Assembly (NCBI GenBank): GCA_016841725.1
Contig: JAENYP010000011.1
Coordinates: 35,700-99,699 of the forward strand
Direction: 5' to 3'
DNA from: Thermincola carboxydiphila
GTDB lineage: Bacteria > Bacillota > Thermincolia > Thermincolales > UBA2595
DNA length: 64,000 nucleotides
The stretch's first letter is position 1, and every line of letters begins with the position of its first letter. The notes below the pieces were generated by a model, which saw only the letters and a program-made list of their open reading frames with translations, did not search any database and was not told the DNA's origin. This document shows, one piece after another, positions 25,009 through 35,300 of the stretch. A program made the position numbers and the translations under genes.

Positions 25009-27051
25009 ATGATAACGAAACAAGCACTAGGCAGCACCCTTTTTGGGATGGCGGATATCTTGAGGGACAAGGTTGAGGACTACAAGTCTTATATCCTCTC
25101 GCTACTCTTTTTTAAGCGACTCTCTGATAACTATACATGGGAGATTGAGCACGGTATTCAGGAATTCAAGAAAGAGTTTGGAGTCGAACCCAACGAAAAG
25201 CAGAAGCAAAAAATCATTGCAGATAAACATGACTTCACCATCCCAGATGGATGTTTTTGGGAAGACGTACGAAAAGCTCCGCTTGATAAAAAGAACGATG
25301 CTCTAAATAAGGCAGTTAATGCAATTGCTGACACCAACGCCGCTCTTAAAGGCGTCATTAATACTGTGCGCTGGAATGAGCCATCACCTGACGGTTCCGG
25401 CGGGAAAAAGCTTCATCCGGAAGTTCTAAGTCTTCTTGTGAGTTATCTTGATGCGGTGGACTTGAGTAATCGCAACGCTTCAGTTGATGTTCTAGGAGAT
25501 GCTTATGAATATTTAATTAAACGGTTTGCTGACGAAAACAAGGGAGGCACTACCGCCGGACAGTTCTATACCCCGCAGGAAGTAGTTGACATTATAGTTC
25601 GTTACCTCAAGCCTCAAAAAGGGAACACATTGTATGATCCCACTTGTGGCTCTGGTGGCTTCTTAATAAATGCCGCCAAATACATTAAAAGAAACACGGG
25701 TACTCAAAAGAATATACGCCTATATGGGCAGGAAGATGTCTGGAACACTTGGGCGATTGCAAATATCAATATGATCCTACATGGTCTTGATGCCTCAATT
25801 AAAAAAGGTGACACTTTAAAAGAACCAAAATTTACAGAAGAAGACAACGATCTTGCTATCAAAACTTTCGATTTAGTGATGGCTAATTTTCCATTTTCAC
25901 AAGAAAATTGGTGGAAAAATGGCGAACCTAAAAAAGATAAAAAAGGAAAAGCAGTTACCAAAAAAGATGGCTCACCTCAACTAGAATATCCTGGGAAAGA
26001 AGATTTCAACGATCCATATGACCGTTTTGAGTATGGAATCCCACCTTTCTCAAACGGGGATTTTGCATTTTTACAGCATATAGTCGCTTCCATGAATGAA
26101 AACGGAAAGGCGGGTGTGGTTTGTCCGCAAGGCGTATTGTTCCGTGGACAGCCAGAAAAAACAGAAGAGGAAGATGGCCAGAACCGAAAAGCAGATGATG
26201 AGTATTTGATTCGTCGCGGCTTTTTACAAGGGGCGGTCAATAAAGATGGTGAATTTGTTCGAGGAATCAATATCATAGATGCCATTGTCGTGTTGCCAGA
26301 AAAGATTTTCTATGGAACCACTATTCCTGGTTCAATTATACTTTTCAATAAAAACAAACCGGACGAACGGAAGAACAAAGTTTTGATGGTTTATGCAGCC
26401 AAGGAAGGTTGGTATAAAGAGGAATCAAATATGAATGTCTTGCAACCTCAGGACATTCTGAGGATTTCCACTATACTTGAATCTTGGGGTGATATTGAAA
26501 TTGCCAAAGAGTGGATCACATCCCAAAAGGCACGGCTTAGAGAACTCATTCAAGAAGAACTTGATTTCAAGAAGGGTGAAATTGAACTTGATTCGCAAGA
26601 AGACATTGAATTAGCAGAAGAAAAGCTCCGAAAAGCAGAGACACAAGTAAAAGCTAAAGAAGAAGATGGCAAGAAGCCAACGAAAACAGAGTTGAATAAT
26701 TTGGAAAAGGCCAAAGATGCCCTTGAAAAATTAGTTACCCAGAAAAAACAACGTATTACTGAGGCTGAGGAACAAGCCGAAAAAGAACGAACTGCCATTG
26801 ACGAAGTAGAAACTGAACTGCTCACCATGTTGGCTGATCCAGAGTTGCGGAAACGTTATTTCTCTGTTGTTGAGATGGAGGAACTGGAAGAAAATGAGTT
26901 TAACCTCAATATACCTCGCTATGTGGATACTTTTGAGCCCGAGGATGAAATTGACTTAGGTGAAGCGATTGAAGGATTTAAAGCTACCTTGCAGGAAGAA
27001 CAAGCAGTTGATGACTTGCTTTCGAGATTGATGGAGGCGTTTAAACAATGA
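25009..27051 (+). CDS. hsdM: Type I restriction-modification methyltransferase subunit
   Basis: A 680-residue HsdM: N-terminal helical domain (LGSTLFGMADILRDKVED), SAM motif DPTCGSGGFL (about 209-218) and catalytic region FDLVMANFPFS (about 287-297). The usual NPPF reads NFPF here. A long charged coiled coil (about 505-615) precedes the C-terminal NIPRYVDTFEPEDE, typical of HsdM. AAGGAG precedes the ATG by 8 bp. With HsdS it methylates adenines in a bipartite site and with HsdR cuts unmodified DNA. It overlaps hsdS by 4 nt (ATGA). The 184-bp gap before it shows no clear promoter, so it may have its own weak one. Confidence 0.92.
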   Translation: MITKQALGSTLFGMADILRDKVEDYKSYILSLLFFKRLSDNYTWEIEHGIQEFKKEFGVEPNEKQKQKIIADKHDFTIPDGCFWEDVRKAPLDKKNDALNKAVNAIADTNAALKGVINTVRWNEPSPDGSGGKKLHPEVLSLLVSYLDAVDLSNRNASVDVLGDAYEYLIKRFADENKGGTTAGQFYTPQEVVDIIVRYLKPQKGNTLYDPTCGSGGFLINAAKYIKRNTGTQKNIRLYGQEDVWNTWAIANINMILHGLDASIKKGDTLKEPKFTEEDNDLAIKTFDLVMANFPFSQENWWKNGEPKKDKKGKAVTKKDGSPQLEYPGKEDFNDPYDRFEYGIPPFSNGDFAFLQHIVASMNENGKAGVVCPQGVLFRGQPEKTEEEDGQNRKADDEYLIRRGFLQGAVNKDGEFVRGINIIDAIVVLPEKIFYGTTIPGSIILFNKNKPDERKNKVLMVYAAKEGWYKEESNMNVLQPQDILRISTILESWGDIEIAKEWITSQKARLRELIQEELDFKKGEIELDSQEDIELAEEKLRKAETQVKAKEEDGKKPTKTELNNLEKAKDALEKLVTQKKQRITEAEEQAEKERTAIDEVETELLTMLADPELRKRYFSVVEMEELEENEFNLNIPRYVDTFEPEDEIDLGEAIEGFKATLQEEQAVDDLLSRLMEAFKQ

Positions 27052-28358
27052 AGAGTTTAATTGACACAGTACCATCAGATTGGTATATACAGCAAGTACG
27101 ATTTTTTTCAAACACATATTCAGGTGGAACGCCGCTGAGAAATAATGAGCAATTTTATACAGGCAATATCAACTGGGTAAAATCTAGTGAGTTAAAGAAT
27201 AAGTACTTATATGATACTGAAGAGCATATTAGCGAAGAGGCAATAAAAAAATCTAGTGCTCGTTATGTAGAGCCAGATACTATTTTATTTGCCATGTATG
27301 GAGCTACAGCTGGCGATATTTGTATTTTAAAGACTAAATCAACAACAAACCAAGCGGTATTAGCAATTCCAATTAACAAGAATGAAATTATAAACGAGTA
27401 TCTATATTATCAGTTAAAGTATAAAACGGAGAAATTGAAATTTATTACGCAAGGTGGTGGACAACCGAACTTAAGCAAGGGAATTGTTGATAAAACTCCT
27501 ATTTCTTATCCTCAATCTTTCGCCGAACAAAAAGCTATAGCTGGAATACTCGCTAAAGTTGACGAAGCTATTGAGTCGGTTGAAAAAAGCATCAAGGCAG
27601 CGGAGCGGCTCAAAAAATCACTCATGCAGAATTTGCTCACTGGGAAACTTAAGCTGGATGGTACTTGGCGCAGTGAGGATGAGTTTATTGATACTAGTAT
27701 AGGCCTAATACCCAAAGGATGGCGTTTAGTAAAAGCAAAAGATTTATGTCTGAAAGTTACTGATGGAACACATGATACACCGTCTCCTTCTCAAGAGGGG
27801 TATCCATTGGTAACATCCAAAAACTTGAAATACAATGGAGTCGATTTTGACGGATGCTATTTAGTTAGTAGAGAAGATTATGTAGAGATAAACAAAAGAA
27901 GTAAAGTTGATCAATACGATATTCTATTTGGAATGATTGGAACTGTTGGCAACCCGCAGGTGGTTACACAAAACCCCGTTGAATTTGCTATTAAGAATGT
28001 TGGTTTATTTAAAACTAATGGTGATAAACAACTATCTATCTGGATTAAAAACTATCTATCTTCTAACATGTTCGAAATATACAAATTTAAACAACAGGCA
28101 GGAACAACACAACAATTTGTTTCTCTTGGATTTTTAAGAAAAATCCCAATACCTCTACCTCATAAGAACGATGAAGTAGATTACAAGCAAGTTCAGGAAA
28201 TAAACTTAAGAATCAAGGGGATAATTGATATTCTGTCCGCAAAAGAGAAGAAACTGGATTCACTGAAAACCCTCAAAAGATCCCTCATGCAAAACCTCTT
28301 GACAGGTAAGGTTCGAGTGGACGTGGAAAAAACTAATACACTACTGGAGGAGGTGTAA
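27048..28358 (+). CDS. hsdS: Type I restriction-modification specificity subunit
   Basis: A 436-residue HsdS with two target-recognition domains and the two internal helical repeats that follow them: SLMQNLLTGKLKLDG near residue 195 and SLMQNLLTGKVRVD near residue 420. The nearly identical repeats space the two half-sites. The second domain begins GLIPKGWRLVKAKDLC. The recognition sequence cannot be deduced. It starts in an ATGA overlap with hsdM and ends 1 bp before hsdR. No recombinase or silent hsdS copy lies next to it, so phase-variable switching is not indicated. Confidence 0.92.
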   Translation: MKSLIDTVPSDWYIQQVRFFSNTYSGGTPLRNNEQFYTGNINWVKSSELKNKYLYDTEEHISEEAIKKSSARYVEPDTILFAMYGATAGDICILKTKSTTNQAVLAIPINKNEIINEYLYYQLKYKTEKLKFITQGGGQPNLSKGIVDKTPISYPQSFAEQKAIAGILAKVDEAIESVEKSIKAAERLKKSLMQNLLTGKLKLDGTWRSEDEFIDTSIGLIPKGWRLVKAKDLCLKVTDGTHDTPSPSQEGYPLVTSKNLKYNGVDFDGCYLVSREDYVEINKRSKVDQYDILFGMIGTVGNPQVVTQNPVEFAIKNVGLFKTNGDKQLSIWIKNYLSSNMFEIYKFKQQAGTTQQFVSLGFLRKIPIPLPHKNDEVDYKQVQEINLRIKGIIDILSAKEKKLDSLKTLKRSLMQNLLTGKVRVDVEKTNTLLEEV

Positions 28359-28359
28359 A

Positions 28360-31300
28360 ATGGGTAATTTATCAGAAATAAAAGGGGTTGAAAAACCGGT
28401 TACTGAGTGGCTTTCAAAGATGGGCTGGACCTTTCAGAGCAATGAGGAACTTAAGGTTTACAATCGCCCTTTTTCAAATCCCATCATCAGCCAAATTTTG
28501 ATTGAGAAGGTGTCTGAATTTAATGGTGTATCTGAAAGCATCGCCGAAACAGCGGTAGACCAGCTTCTTCAACATTTGAATAATCCAAGTCCCATTATTG
28601 GAAACGAAAACTTTCTCGAGAAGTTGGTTAAGGGCATTACGCTTTCGGTTGATGGCGAAGACCGAGATTTTCATTTTATCGATTTTGATAATATATGGAA
28701 CAACAGTTTGATTGTTACCAACCAGTACTGGGTGCAGGGTTTCAAAATGGTGAAGACGGATATTGTTTTACTAGTAAATGGTATTCCGCTTGTGCCCATT
28801 GAAGCCAAGCAGCGGGCACGAAAAGGAACAAACTGGATGGAAGGGGTAAAACAGTTCTCTACCTATGACCAGCGAGCGGACAAACTTTTTATGTGCCATG
28901 GATTTGGTGTTGCCTGTAATGGCCGTATTACAAAATACGGCATACCTGGTGCATCATCTTCCTATTTTAACGAATGGAAAAGTACGGTTCTGGATACTTC
29001 ACATGAAAACCCTATTCTTAATCAATCCAATGACCTTTGCCAAACCTATCTGAATGATGAAGATGGCTTTCATCATTTTGATGTTGAACGTTTGCCTAAT
29101 GGCGAAGTGTTGGAGAGAATGAAGCTAGGTATTATCGGCTTGCTGCAACCAGCCCGTGTATTGGATATTCTTAAGAACTTTCTGGTGTTTGAGCGAACAG
29201 ACGGAAAAATAATTAAAAAAGTCGCCAGATATCAGCAGCTCCGAGCTGCAAATAAGATTGTTCATAGGGTTGTTGAGTCCAATTTGAAACAGGGGGTTAT
29301 TTGGCATACGCAGGGGTCTGGAAAAAGCTTAACCATGTTATATACAGCGTATAAACTCCGCAACATTCCGAAACTTAATGATCCGACGGTTTACATTGTT
29401 GTTGACAGAAAAGATCTTCGAGAACAAATTGGAGGCACTTTTGATGATTGCGAGTTCCCCAACGCTAGGCCGGTCTATAATATCGGAGATTTGAAATATA
29501 TAATCGACAATGCTCCTGCCGGTGTATTCATTACTACAGTACAGAAGTTCCGTGAACTTGGGAATAGGCAGGATACAAGAGATAATATAATTATTCTTAT
29601 TGACGAAGCCCACCGAACCCAGTACGGTGATTTTCAGATTGAACTTCAAAATGTACTTCCTAATGGTCGACGCTTCGCCTTTACAGGAACCCCAATACCA
29701 AAAACCCATCAGGAATTTGGAGTAAAAAATGCCCAAGGGGTACAGGAATATTACCTTGATAAATACAGTATTCAGGATGCGATTGAAGATGGAGCTACTG
29801 TTCCTATTCGCTATACCTTTGGACCACAGGAGTGGTTTCTTGACAAGGATAAGCTTAAAGCTGGATATGATGAAATAACTGCTGATTTAACGGAAGATGA
29901 AAAACGGCTGGTTGAAAAAAGGGTGCAGGCATGGAAAGTATTTTTGAAACTTAAGGATCGTATTGCTGTTCTTGCCAGAGATATTGCGGAGGATTTTAGA
30001 AATATAGTTGAGCCTCAGGGATATAAAGCACAGATTGTCGCTTGTGACAAAGAGGCTTGTGTGCTGTACTACAATGAACTTCTTAAATATATTGATCGTT
30101 CTGAATTGACTATCATTTTTTCAACCGGTAACTATGAAGAAGGCGAAAAATATGAGTTATTCAAAGACCATTATAAAGAAGATAAAGAACGTCGTCAGTT
30201 AATAGCGAAATTTAAACGACGCATCACACCGGATGAACAACGGGAAGGCAATAATCTTAAAATAATCATTGTCTGCAATATGCTTTTAACCGGATTTGAT
30301 GCACCAATAGAACAGACAATGTATCTCGATAGCCCGATAAGGGATCATAACCTCCTCCAGGCTGTGGCAAGAACTAATCGCCCCTATGATGACAAAGTGT
30401 CTAAACTTTCCAAAGAATTTGGTAGAATCGTCGACTATGTTGGCGTATTCGAGAACTATAAAGAAGCCTTGAATTATGATCCTGAAGATATTGGCGAGTT
30501 TGAGGATGTGGAAAGTCTCGTTCTACAGTTTCCTAAGGTGCTCGATGATGCTTTTGAACCTTTTAAGGATATTAAACTTGAGGATACTTATGAGTGTTCT
30601 ATGGAAATCGTCAGAAAACTCACCGAACTGGATCAGGGGAAATTTGAACAGGACTATAGAGAGGTACTTCAGTTGTGGGAAGCAATTTCTCCACATCCAA
30701 AACTTAAAGATTATCGTGAAAAGTATCTGTGGCTCAACGCAATATATGAGATTTACCTTGAGGAGTTTAAACGCACCGATTTTGACTCGGAGGTTTATGC
30801 CGCAAAAACTCGGAAGTTAATTCAGGAAAGTGCCAAATTGATCGGTTTCAAAGGGCATCTACCTGAAGTCAAAATTGATTCAAATTACTTGAACCAATTG
30901 AAAGAAACTAAGCTCTCTCCATCTGACAAGGCGGAAAAGATTATTCGTGATATTGAAACCGTTATTCGGAGAAATGAAGCGAATAGCGCAGCCTATGTTG
31001 AATTCCAAAATCGACTGGATGAACTTATCAAAAAGAAGCAGGAAGAGAGTGAGTCAATTGAGCAGTTACTTCTTGAGTTGAGCGATCTATATAGTGAACT
31101 AGATGATATTGCAACACTTCCTCAGAGAATGGGGTTTGAAGATAAAGGCACGTTTGAAATTTTTACGCATATAAAAAATGCCCGAAATAGTGACTTTCAT
31201 GAAGAACTAACCAGAGAGTTTGCTAAGGACGTTGTTGATTCTGTGATTCGGAAGAAGATATATATCGGCTGGCAAGATGTAGCTAATGAAGTTACTAGGC

Positions 31301-31422
31301 TTCGTGTTAACATAGAAATTTTTGCAGCTTCAGATAAATATCAGCAACTGGCAATTGATGATGATGAACAGTTAATGGATGCAATTATGCTGAGTGTTGT
31401 TAAGAATTACGGGTTGAGGTGA
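28360..31422 (+). CDS. hsdR: Type I restriction endonuclease subunit
   Basis: A 1020-residue HsdR. The N-terminal nuclease domain has the catalytic VPIEAKQRARKGTN (the E-x-K of PD-(D/E)XK), then an SF2 motor with Walker A HTQGSGKSLTM (about 312-322), DEAHRTQYG (about 412), GTPIP, and the C-terminal motif VARTNRPYDD. The length is normal and no frame damage is seen. GGAGGTGTAAA lies before the ATG. Together with hsdM and hsdS it makes an intact type I system. Confidence 0.93.
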   Translation: MGNLSEIKGVEKPVTEWLSKMGWTFQSNEELKVYNRPFSNPIISQILIEKVSEFNGVSESIAETAVDQLLQHLNNPSPIIGNENFLEKLVKGITLSVDGEDRDFHFIDFDNIWNNSLIVTNQYWVQGFKMVKTDIVLLVNGIPLVPIEAKQRARKGTNWMEGVKQFSTYDQRADKLFMCHGFGVACNGRITKYGIPGASSSYFNEWKSTVLDTSHENPILNQSNDLCQTYLNDEDGFHHFDVERLPNGEVLERMKLGIIGLLQPARVLDILKNFLVFERTDGKIIKKVARYQQLRAANKIVHRVVESNLKQGVIWHTQGSGKSLTMLYTAYKLRNIPKLNDPTVYIVVDRKDLREQIGGTFDDCEFPNARPVYNIGDLKYIIDNAPAGVFITTVQKFRELGNRQDTRDNIIILIDEAHRTQYGDFQIELQNVLPNGRRFAFTGTPIPKTHQEFGVKNAQGVQEYYLDKYSIQDAIEDGATVPIRYTFGPQEWFLDKDKLKAGYDEITADLTEDEKRLVEKRVQAWKVFLKLKDRIAVLARDIAEDFRNIVEPQGYKAQIVACDKEACVLYYNELLKYIDRSELTIIFSTGNYEEGEKYELFKDHYKEDKERRQLIAKFKRRITPDEQREGNNLKIIIVCNMLLTGFDAPIEQTMYLDSPIRDHNLLQAVARTNRPYDDKVSKLSKEFGRIVDYVGVFENYKEALNYDPEDIGEFEDVESLVLQFPKVLDDAFEPFKDIKLEDTYECSMEIVRKLTELDQGKFEQDYREVLQLWEAISPHPKLKDYREKYLWLNAIYEIYLEEFKRTDFDSEVYAAKTRKLIQESAKLIGFKGHLPEVKIDSNYLNQLKETKLSPSDKAEKIIRDIETVIRRNEANSAAYVEFQNRLDELIKKKQEESESIEQLLLELSDLYSELDDIATLPQRMGFEDKGTFEIFTHIKNARNSDFHEELTREFAKDVVDSVIRKKIYIGWQDVANEVTRLRVNIEIFAASDKYQQLAIDDDEQLMDAIMLSVVKNYGLR

Positions 31423-32078
31423 TGATATTGCCTGAAAACTACACGTTGGAGAAAAAAGACATTAAACATGCTCGAATAAGGGTCTCTGAAGACGGGCGAG
31501 TAAGGGTCATAGTACCGCACTCCTTTACCGATGATGATATTTCAGCGCTGATGTCTAAAAAATCAAAATGGATTTCAAAGCAATTAGCTTTTTTTGAGAA
31601 GAAATCTCGAATTGAGTTGACTCGGAACCAATTACTGATATTCGGTAATAGATATTCATATTTTTACGACGATACATACAGCCGTAAAATAGTAATTGAT
31701 CATAACTTTAAAACCATTAGAGCAAAAAAGAATCTCCTTGATCCTAAGATACAAAAGAACTGGTACAAAAATGAAGCACGAAAGTATCTGGTTGCCAGAA
31801 CAGAACAGTTAGCTAAAAGGCTCAACTTCACATATAAGGCGATTTATATCAGAGATCAAAGAACAAAGCTTGGCAATTGTTCTAATGATGGCAACATCTC
31901 CATTAACTGGCGTTTGGTTAAGGCCCCGATATTAGTTTCTGATTATATCATTATACATGAGCTTGTTCATACTAAAGTAATGAACCATTCAAGTAAGTTT
32001 TGGACGCTGCTAAAATCATTGTATCCGGATTATAAGGATGCGATGAACTGGCTTGATAAATACGGGAATAGTTTGTAA
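31419..32078 (+). CDS. YgjP/WLM-like metallopeptidase linked to type I RM
   Basis: A 219-residue DUF45 (YgjP-like) protein with the zinc motif HELVH followed by MNHSSKFW, and the family hallmark RDQRTKLGNCSNDGNISINWRL. Such genes commonly sit at the end of type I restriction operons; a role in controlling or processing the complex is suspected but not established. It overlaps hsdR by 4 nt (GTGA), so it belongs to the same operon. The GTG at 31419 or the ATG at 31422 could start it. Confidence 0.85.
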   Translation: MMILPENYTLEKKDIKHARIRVSEDGRVRVIVPHSFTDDDISALMSKKSKWISKQLAFFEKKSRIELTRNQLLIFGNRYSYFYDDTYSRKIVIDHNFKTIRAKKNLLDPKIQKNWYKNEARKYLVARTEQLAKRLNFTYKAIYIRDQRTKLGNCSNDGNISINWRLVKAPILVSDYIIIHELVHTKVMNHSSKFWTLLKSLYPDYKDAMNWLDKYGNSL

Positions 32079-32233
32079 AGAAGACTGTCTGTAGAAGGCA
32101 ATTGTATTATCTTTAGGGCAAAGTCAATTCTAATTAGTTTGGTTTAACTCGTGGCTTGGGTAGAAGCCCATGGATATAGGTTTTTTCTCGAGCAAACATT
32201 ACTCAAACCTCAACTAGGCCAGGGAGGTCAAAA

Positions 32234-32314
32234 ATGAAGGTGATTTTAAGCAGAAAGGGATTTGATTAGGCTGCTGGTGGTTATCCTGGTAGTTTGGAGT
32301 TTGCATACAGTTAA
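32234..32314 (+). pseudogene. Remnant of an Nmad3-like gene start
   Basis: Behind a good GGGAGGT site an ATG opens MKVILSRKGFD, a TAG stop follows, and the same frame continues AAGGYPGSLEF. This is close to the N-terminus I know for nucleotide-modification-associated domain 3 proteins (MKIILSRKGFDSS-GG). Only ~25 codons remain, so it is a decayed start of a lost gene. The match is short and comes from memory. Confidence 0.4.
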
Positions 32315-32366
32315 TCAGAATAAAAAATAATTGTAGATTATTCGTATCAACTAATTTTGCTCATCC

Positions 32367-35300
32367 TTGTTGAGAGGGGGAGTAGTTATTCCGATTGGAA
32401 GAAAATTTGGCCAACATGAGCCCCTAACGACCCGTTTGCACAATCTTGTGCGCAGTTATCCGAAGGGATTTGGTATCCTAAAGGAGTTTATACAAAACGC
32501 CGATGATGCCGGGGCTGATGAAATTGTATTTGTCATTGATGAACAACAGTATAATACAGTGGAATTACCGGAGAGCATGCATCCATTACATACCAATCCG
32601 GCTCTTCTTATCTATAACAATAAGCCCTTCGATGAGAATGACATTCAAGGCATCCAAAGACTCGGTGAGAGTGATAAGTCGAAATCTTTGGGAAAGACAG
32701 GGCGATTTGGATTGGGATTCAACGCCTGCTATAACGTGACAGATATCCCGTATTTATTCACAAAGGGAATGCTGTATTTCTTTGACCCTCATTGCCAAAC
32801 CTTGCCAGGTGCTCCATTGGAAAGTCCCGGATGCTGCTATAGTGTTGATGAAGTGCTTGGTGAAGGATGGCCTCTTCTTGATGTCTTCCAGCATTTTGTC
32901 ACAAACTGGAACAGATTTAATGGGACAGTTTTCCGTTTGCCGTTTCGTACAGAACAACAAGCAACAGCCAGTAAAATCAAAAAGGATGCCTATACAGTCT
33001 CAGATGCTTTACATTCAGTCAACGAGCTCCAGGAAATGGGCTCTGCAATTCTCCTTTTTTTGAAGCATGTCAGGCGATTGAAGGTTGAACATCGAAGGCA
33101 GGATGGGTCTGTCGCAGATTTATTGTCTATACAGGCAACCAACATCAAGGATATATTAAGAGCTAGAACGGAGATTAACGACTTGCTAAGTAGCTCTGAT
33201 CCGGAAAGATTACTGACAGAACTATCAAAGCGAGGGCAAATTTATTCAAGTTGTCTCCATGAATACAGTATTATAGTTGATGGAGTAGAGCGTAGGGAGA
33301 AATGGCGCGTAGTTGATGGTTTTTTTGCTGATGACGCCGGTAACGTTCTCAATGTCTGTCGTAAGATGATAGAAAGTGAAGAGAAGGCGCTGCCATATGC
33401 TGGGGTGGCTTGGCCGCTTAATTCTGACCGCCAACCAGTGGGACGAATTTTCTGTTTCTTACCAGTACCAATGCAAACCAGTATGCCTGTTCAGATTAAC
33501 GGCTACTTTGATTTGGATGATTCCCGTCAAAGTATGTTTTTGGATTCATCGGCACAAGGATCTGCAAGCTATCGGGTTTCCTGGAACAAAACACTACTAG
33601 AGAATTCGGTGGCGCAGGCTTATGTGAGACTTTTGGAAGATCTCCGATGGGATTTGGGAAATAATATTGAGTCGTATTATAAGGCATTTCCTATACCAAA
33701 CAATAATGAGGCAAGCTGGGAGGGGTGGCTCACGTCAGCATTCTATAAGTACGCCTCTGAGGCACCACTTTATAGGGTTTCCGGCGAAGCTCCCTGGTCT
33801 GTGCTTTCTGCAACACGATCTCTACCAATAGAACTCCTATCAGTCGGTAATGCATTAATTTCAGAAAATTTCCTACCCATACCGAACCCACAGTTGCCGG
33901 AATACATAGAAACTGGATTCACAACTAATGGGATAGGGGTTCCTTTACTGGCTCCTAACGATTTGAGGATTCAGCTGAAGGAACTGAAGGATGTTAACTG
34001 TCCAATCGAAGCTGCTCCTCGGGCTTGCCTTCAAAACAGAGAGTATATTGAGAAATTATTTTCTTTTTGCTTGAGCGACTCCCCAGAAGAAGAACTATGG
34101 GGCCTCCCGTTGATTATCGATTGTCGTGGTCATATTCGTACATTGGGGCTCACTGATTCCCCGCTTTATCTAATGGAGCACCAATGTGACCGGGAAATTT
34201 TCTGGGATCACCCTGAATGGTTTGTAGACCCAGAACTGGCAAAGAAGCTGAATTTAGTAGAGACTGAATATGCCGGTCTCCTTGACATGGATAGTCAACG
34301 TTTTGTGCGTACCCTTTGTGAATATGTTGCTGAACAAGATCAAGATGAGGAAATAAAGATGAGTAACCGCACGGCTGGCACCCTAACTGATGCATGGCTT
34401 CAAGCAGTGTTCAGAAGACTTTTGGAGAGTGACCTTGATAATGTTGACGATAACCTAAAAGAAATCCCCCTTGTTCCCGACCAATCACGCGTTCTTAGAC
34501 ACATGGGCTTTAAATCTACACCACTTTTGTTCCGTGGCTCAGAAAGAGATTTGAAGAATGCTCTTATAGAGCTCTCCGTCCCTCTAGTCAGTGGCGTCAG
34601 TAACAACTTATTTAAACTGCTTGTTGATTTCTCGGAAAATAAGGGTTTAATCTGGAAGGTTACTCCTCATGATTTAGTTGATACCCTAGTAGACGAATGT
34701 AGTGAGGTCCTTCAAGAATACGAACGGGTCACTAAAGTACATCGGGTCTTGCTTGACTATCTGAGTAAGGATGAAAGTCTTGAGGAGCTTAAAAAGTGGT
34801 CTGATCGACAAAAAGATCTCAAAGCTCTTATGTTATTCCCAACGTCAAACGGCACTCTTGTAAATCTGAATGAAACTGCTTACGTCCCCGAAAATTTTAA
34901 GTTTCCTTCTGTTGACTTCGATGTGATTTTATTGGATACCCAGTCTCACCAATGGCGCAATTTATACATTTTGCTTGGAGCACGCCAATTATCCCGTTCA
35001 CGTTTGATTCGTGAATTGCTTTTGCCCAGCTTTGAGCAGTTTGATGCTCCGGCTCAGGTGCAGGCCTTAACTTGGCTGCGTGACAACCTCAGCTTTGCGC
35101 AAAGTGAAGACGATTCGAAAGGTTCCAACGAGTTATTTGCTGAAGTACAGAACACTCCATTAGTGCTTTGTGAGGATGGACAACTTCGAGCACCTGTAAG
35201 TGTGTATCAGCCTGAAAGCAAGCTCGCAAGGGAAGTTTTTGGCGGTCAGGCGGCATTCCCGGATATGAAAACAACATATGCAGAGAAATGTCAACGCTGG

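Noticed and set aside
27590-28310. Direct repeats in hsdS as evidence of phase variation
   Set aside because: The repeated segments are the normal conserved helical regions after each target domain; no inverted silent copy or adjacent recombinase is present.
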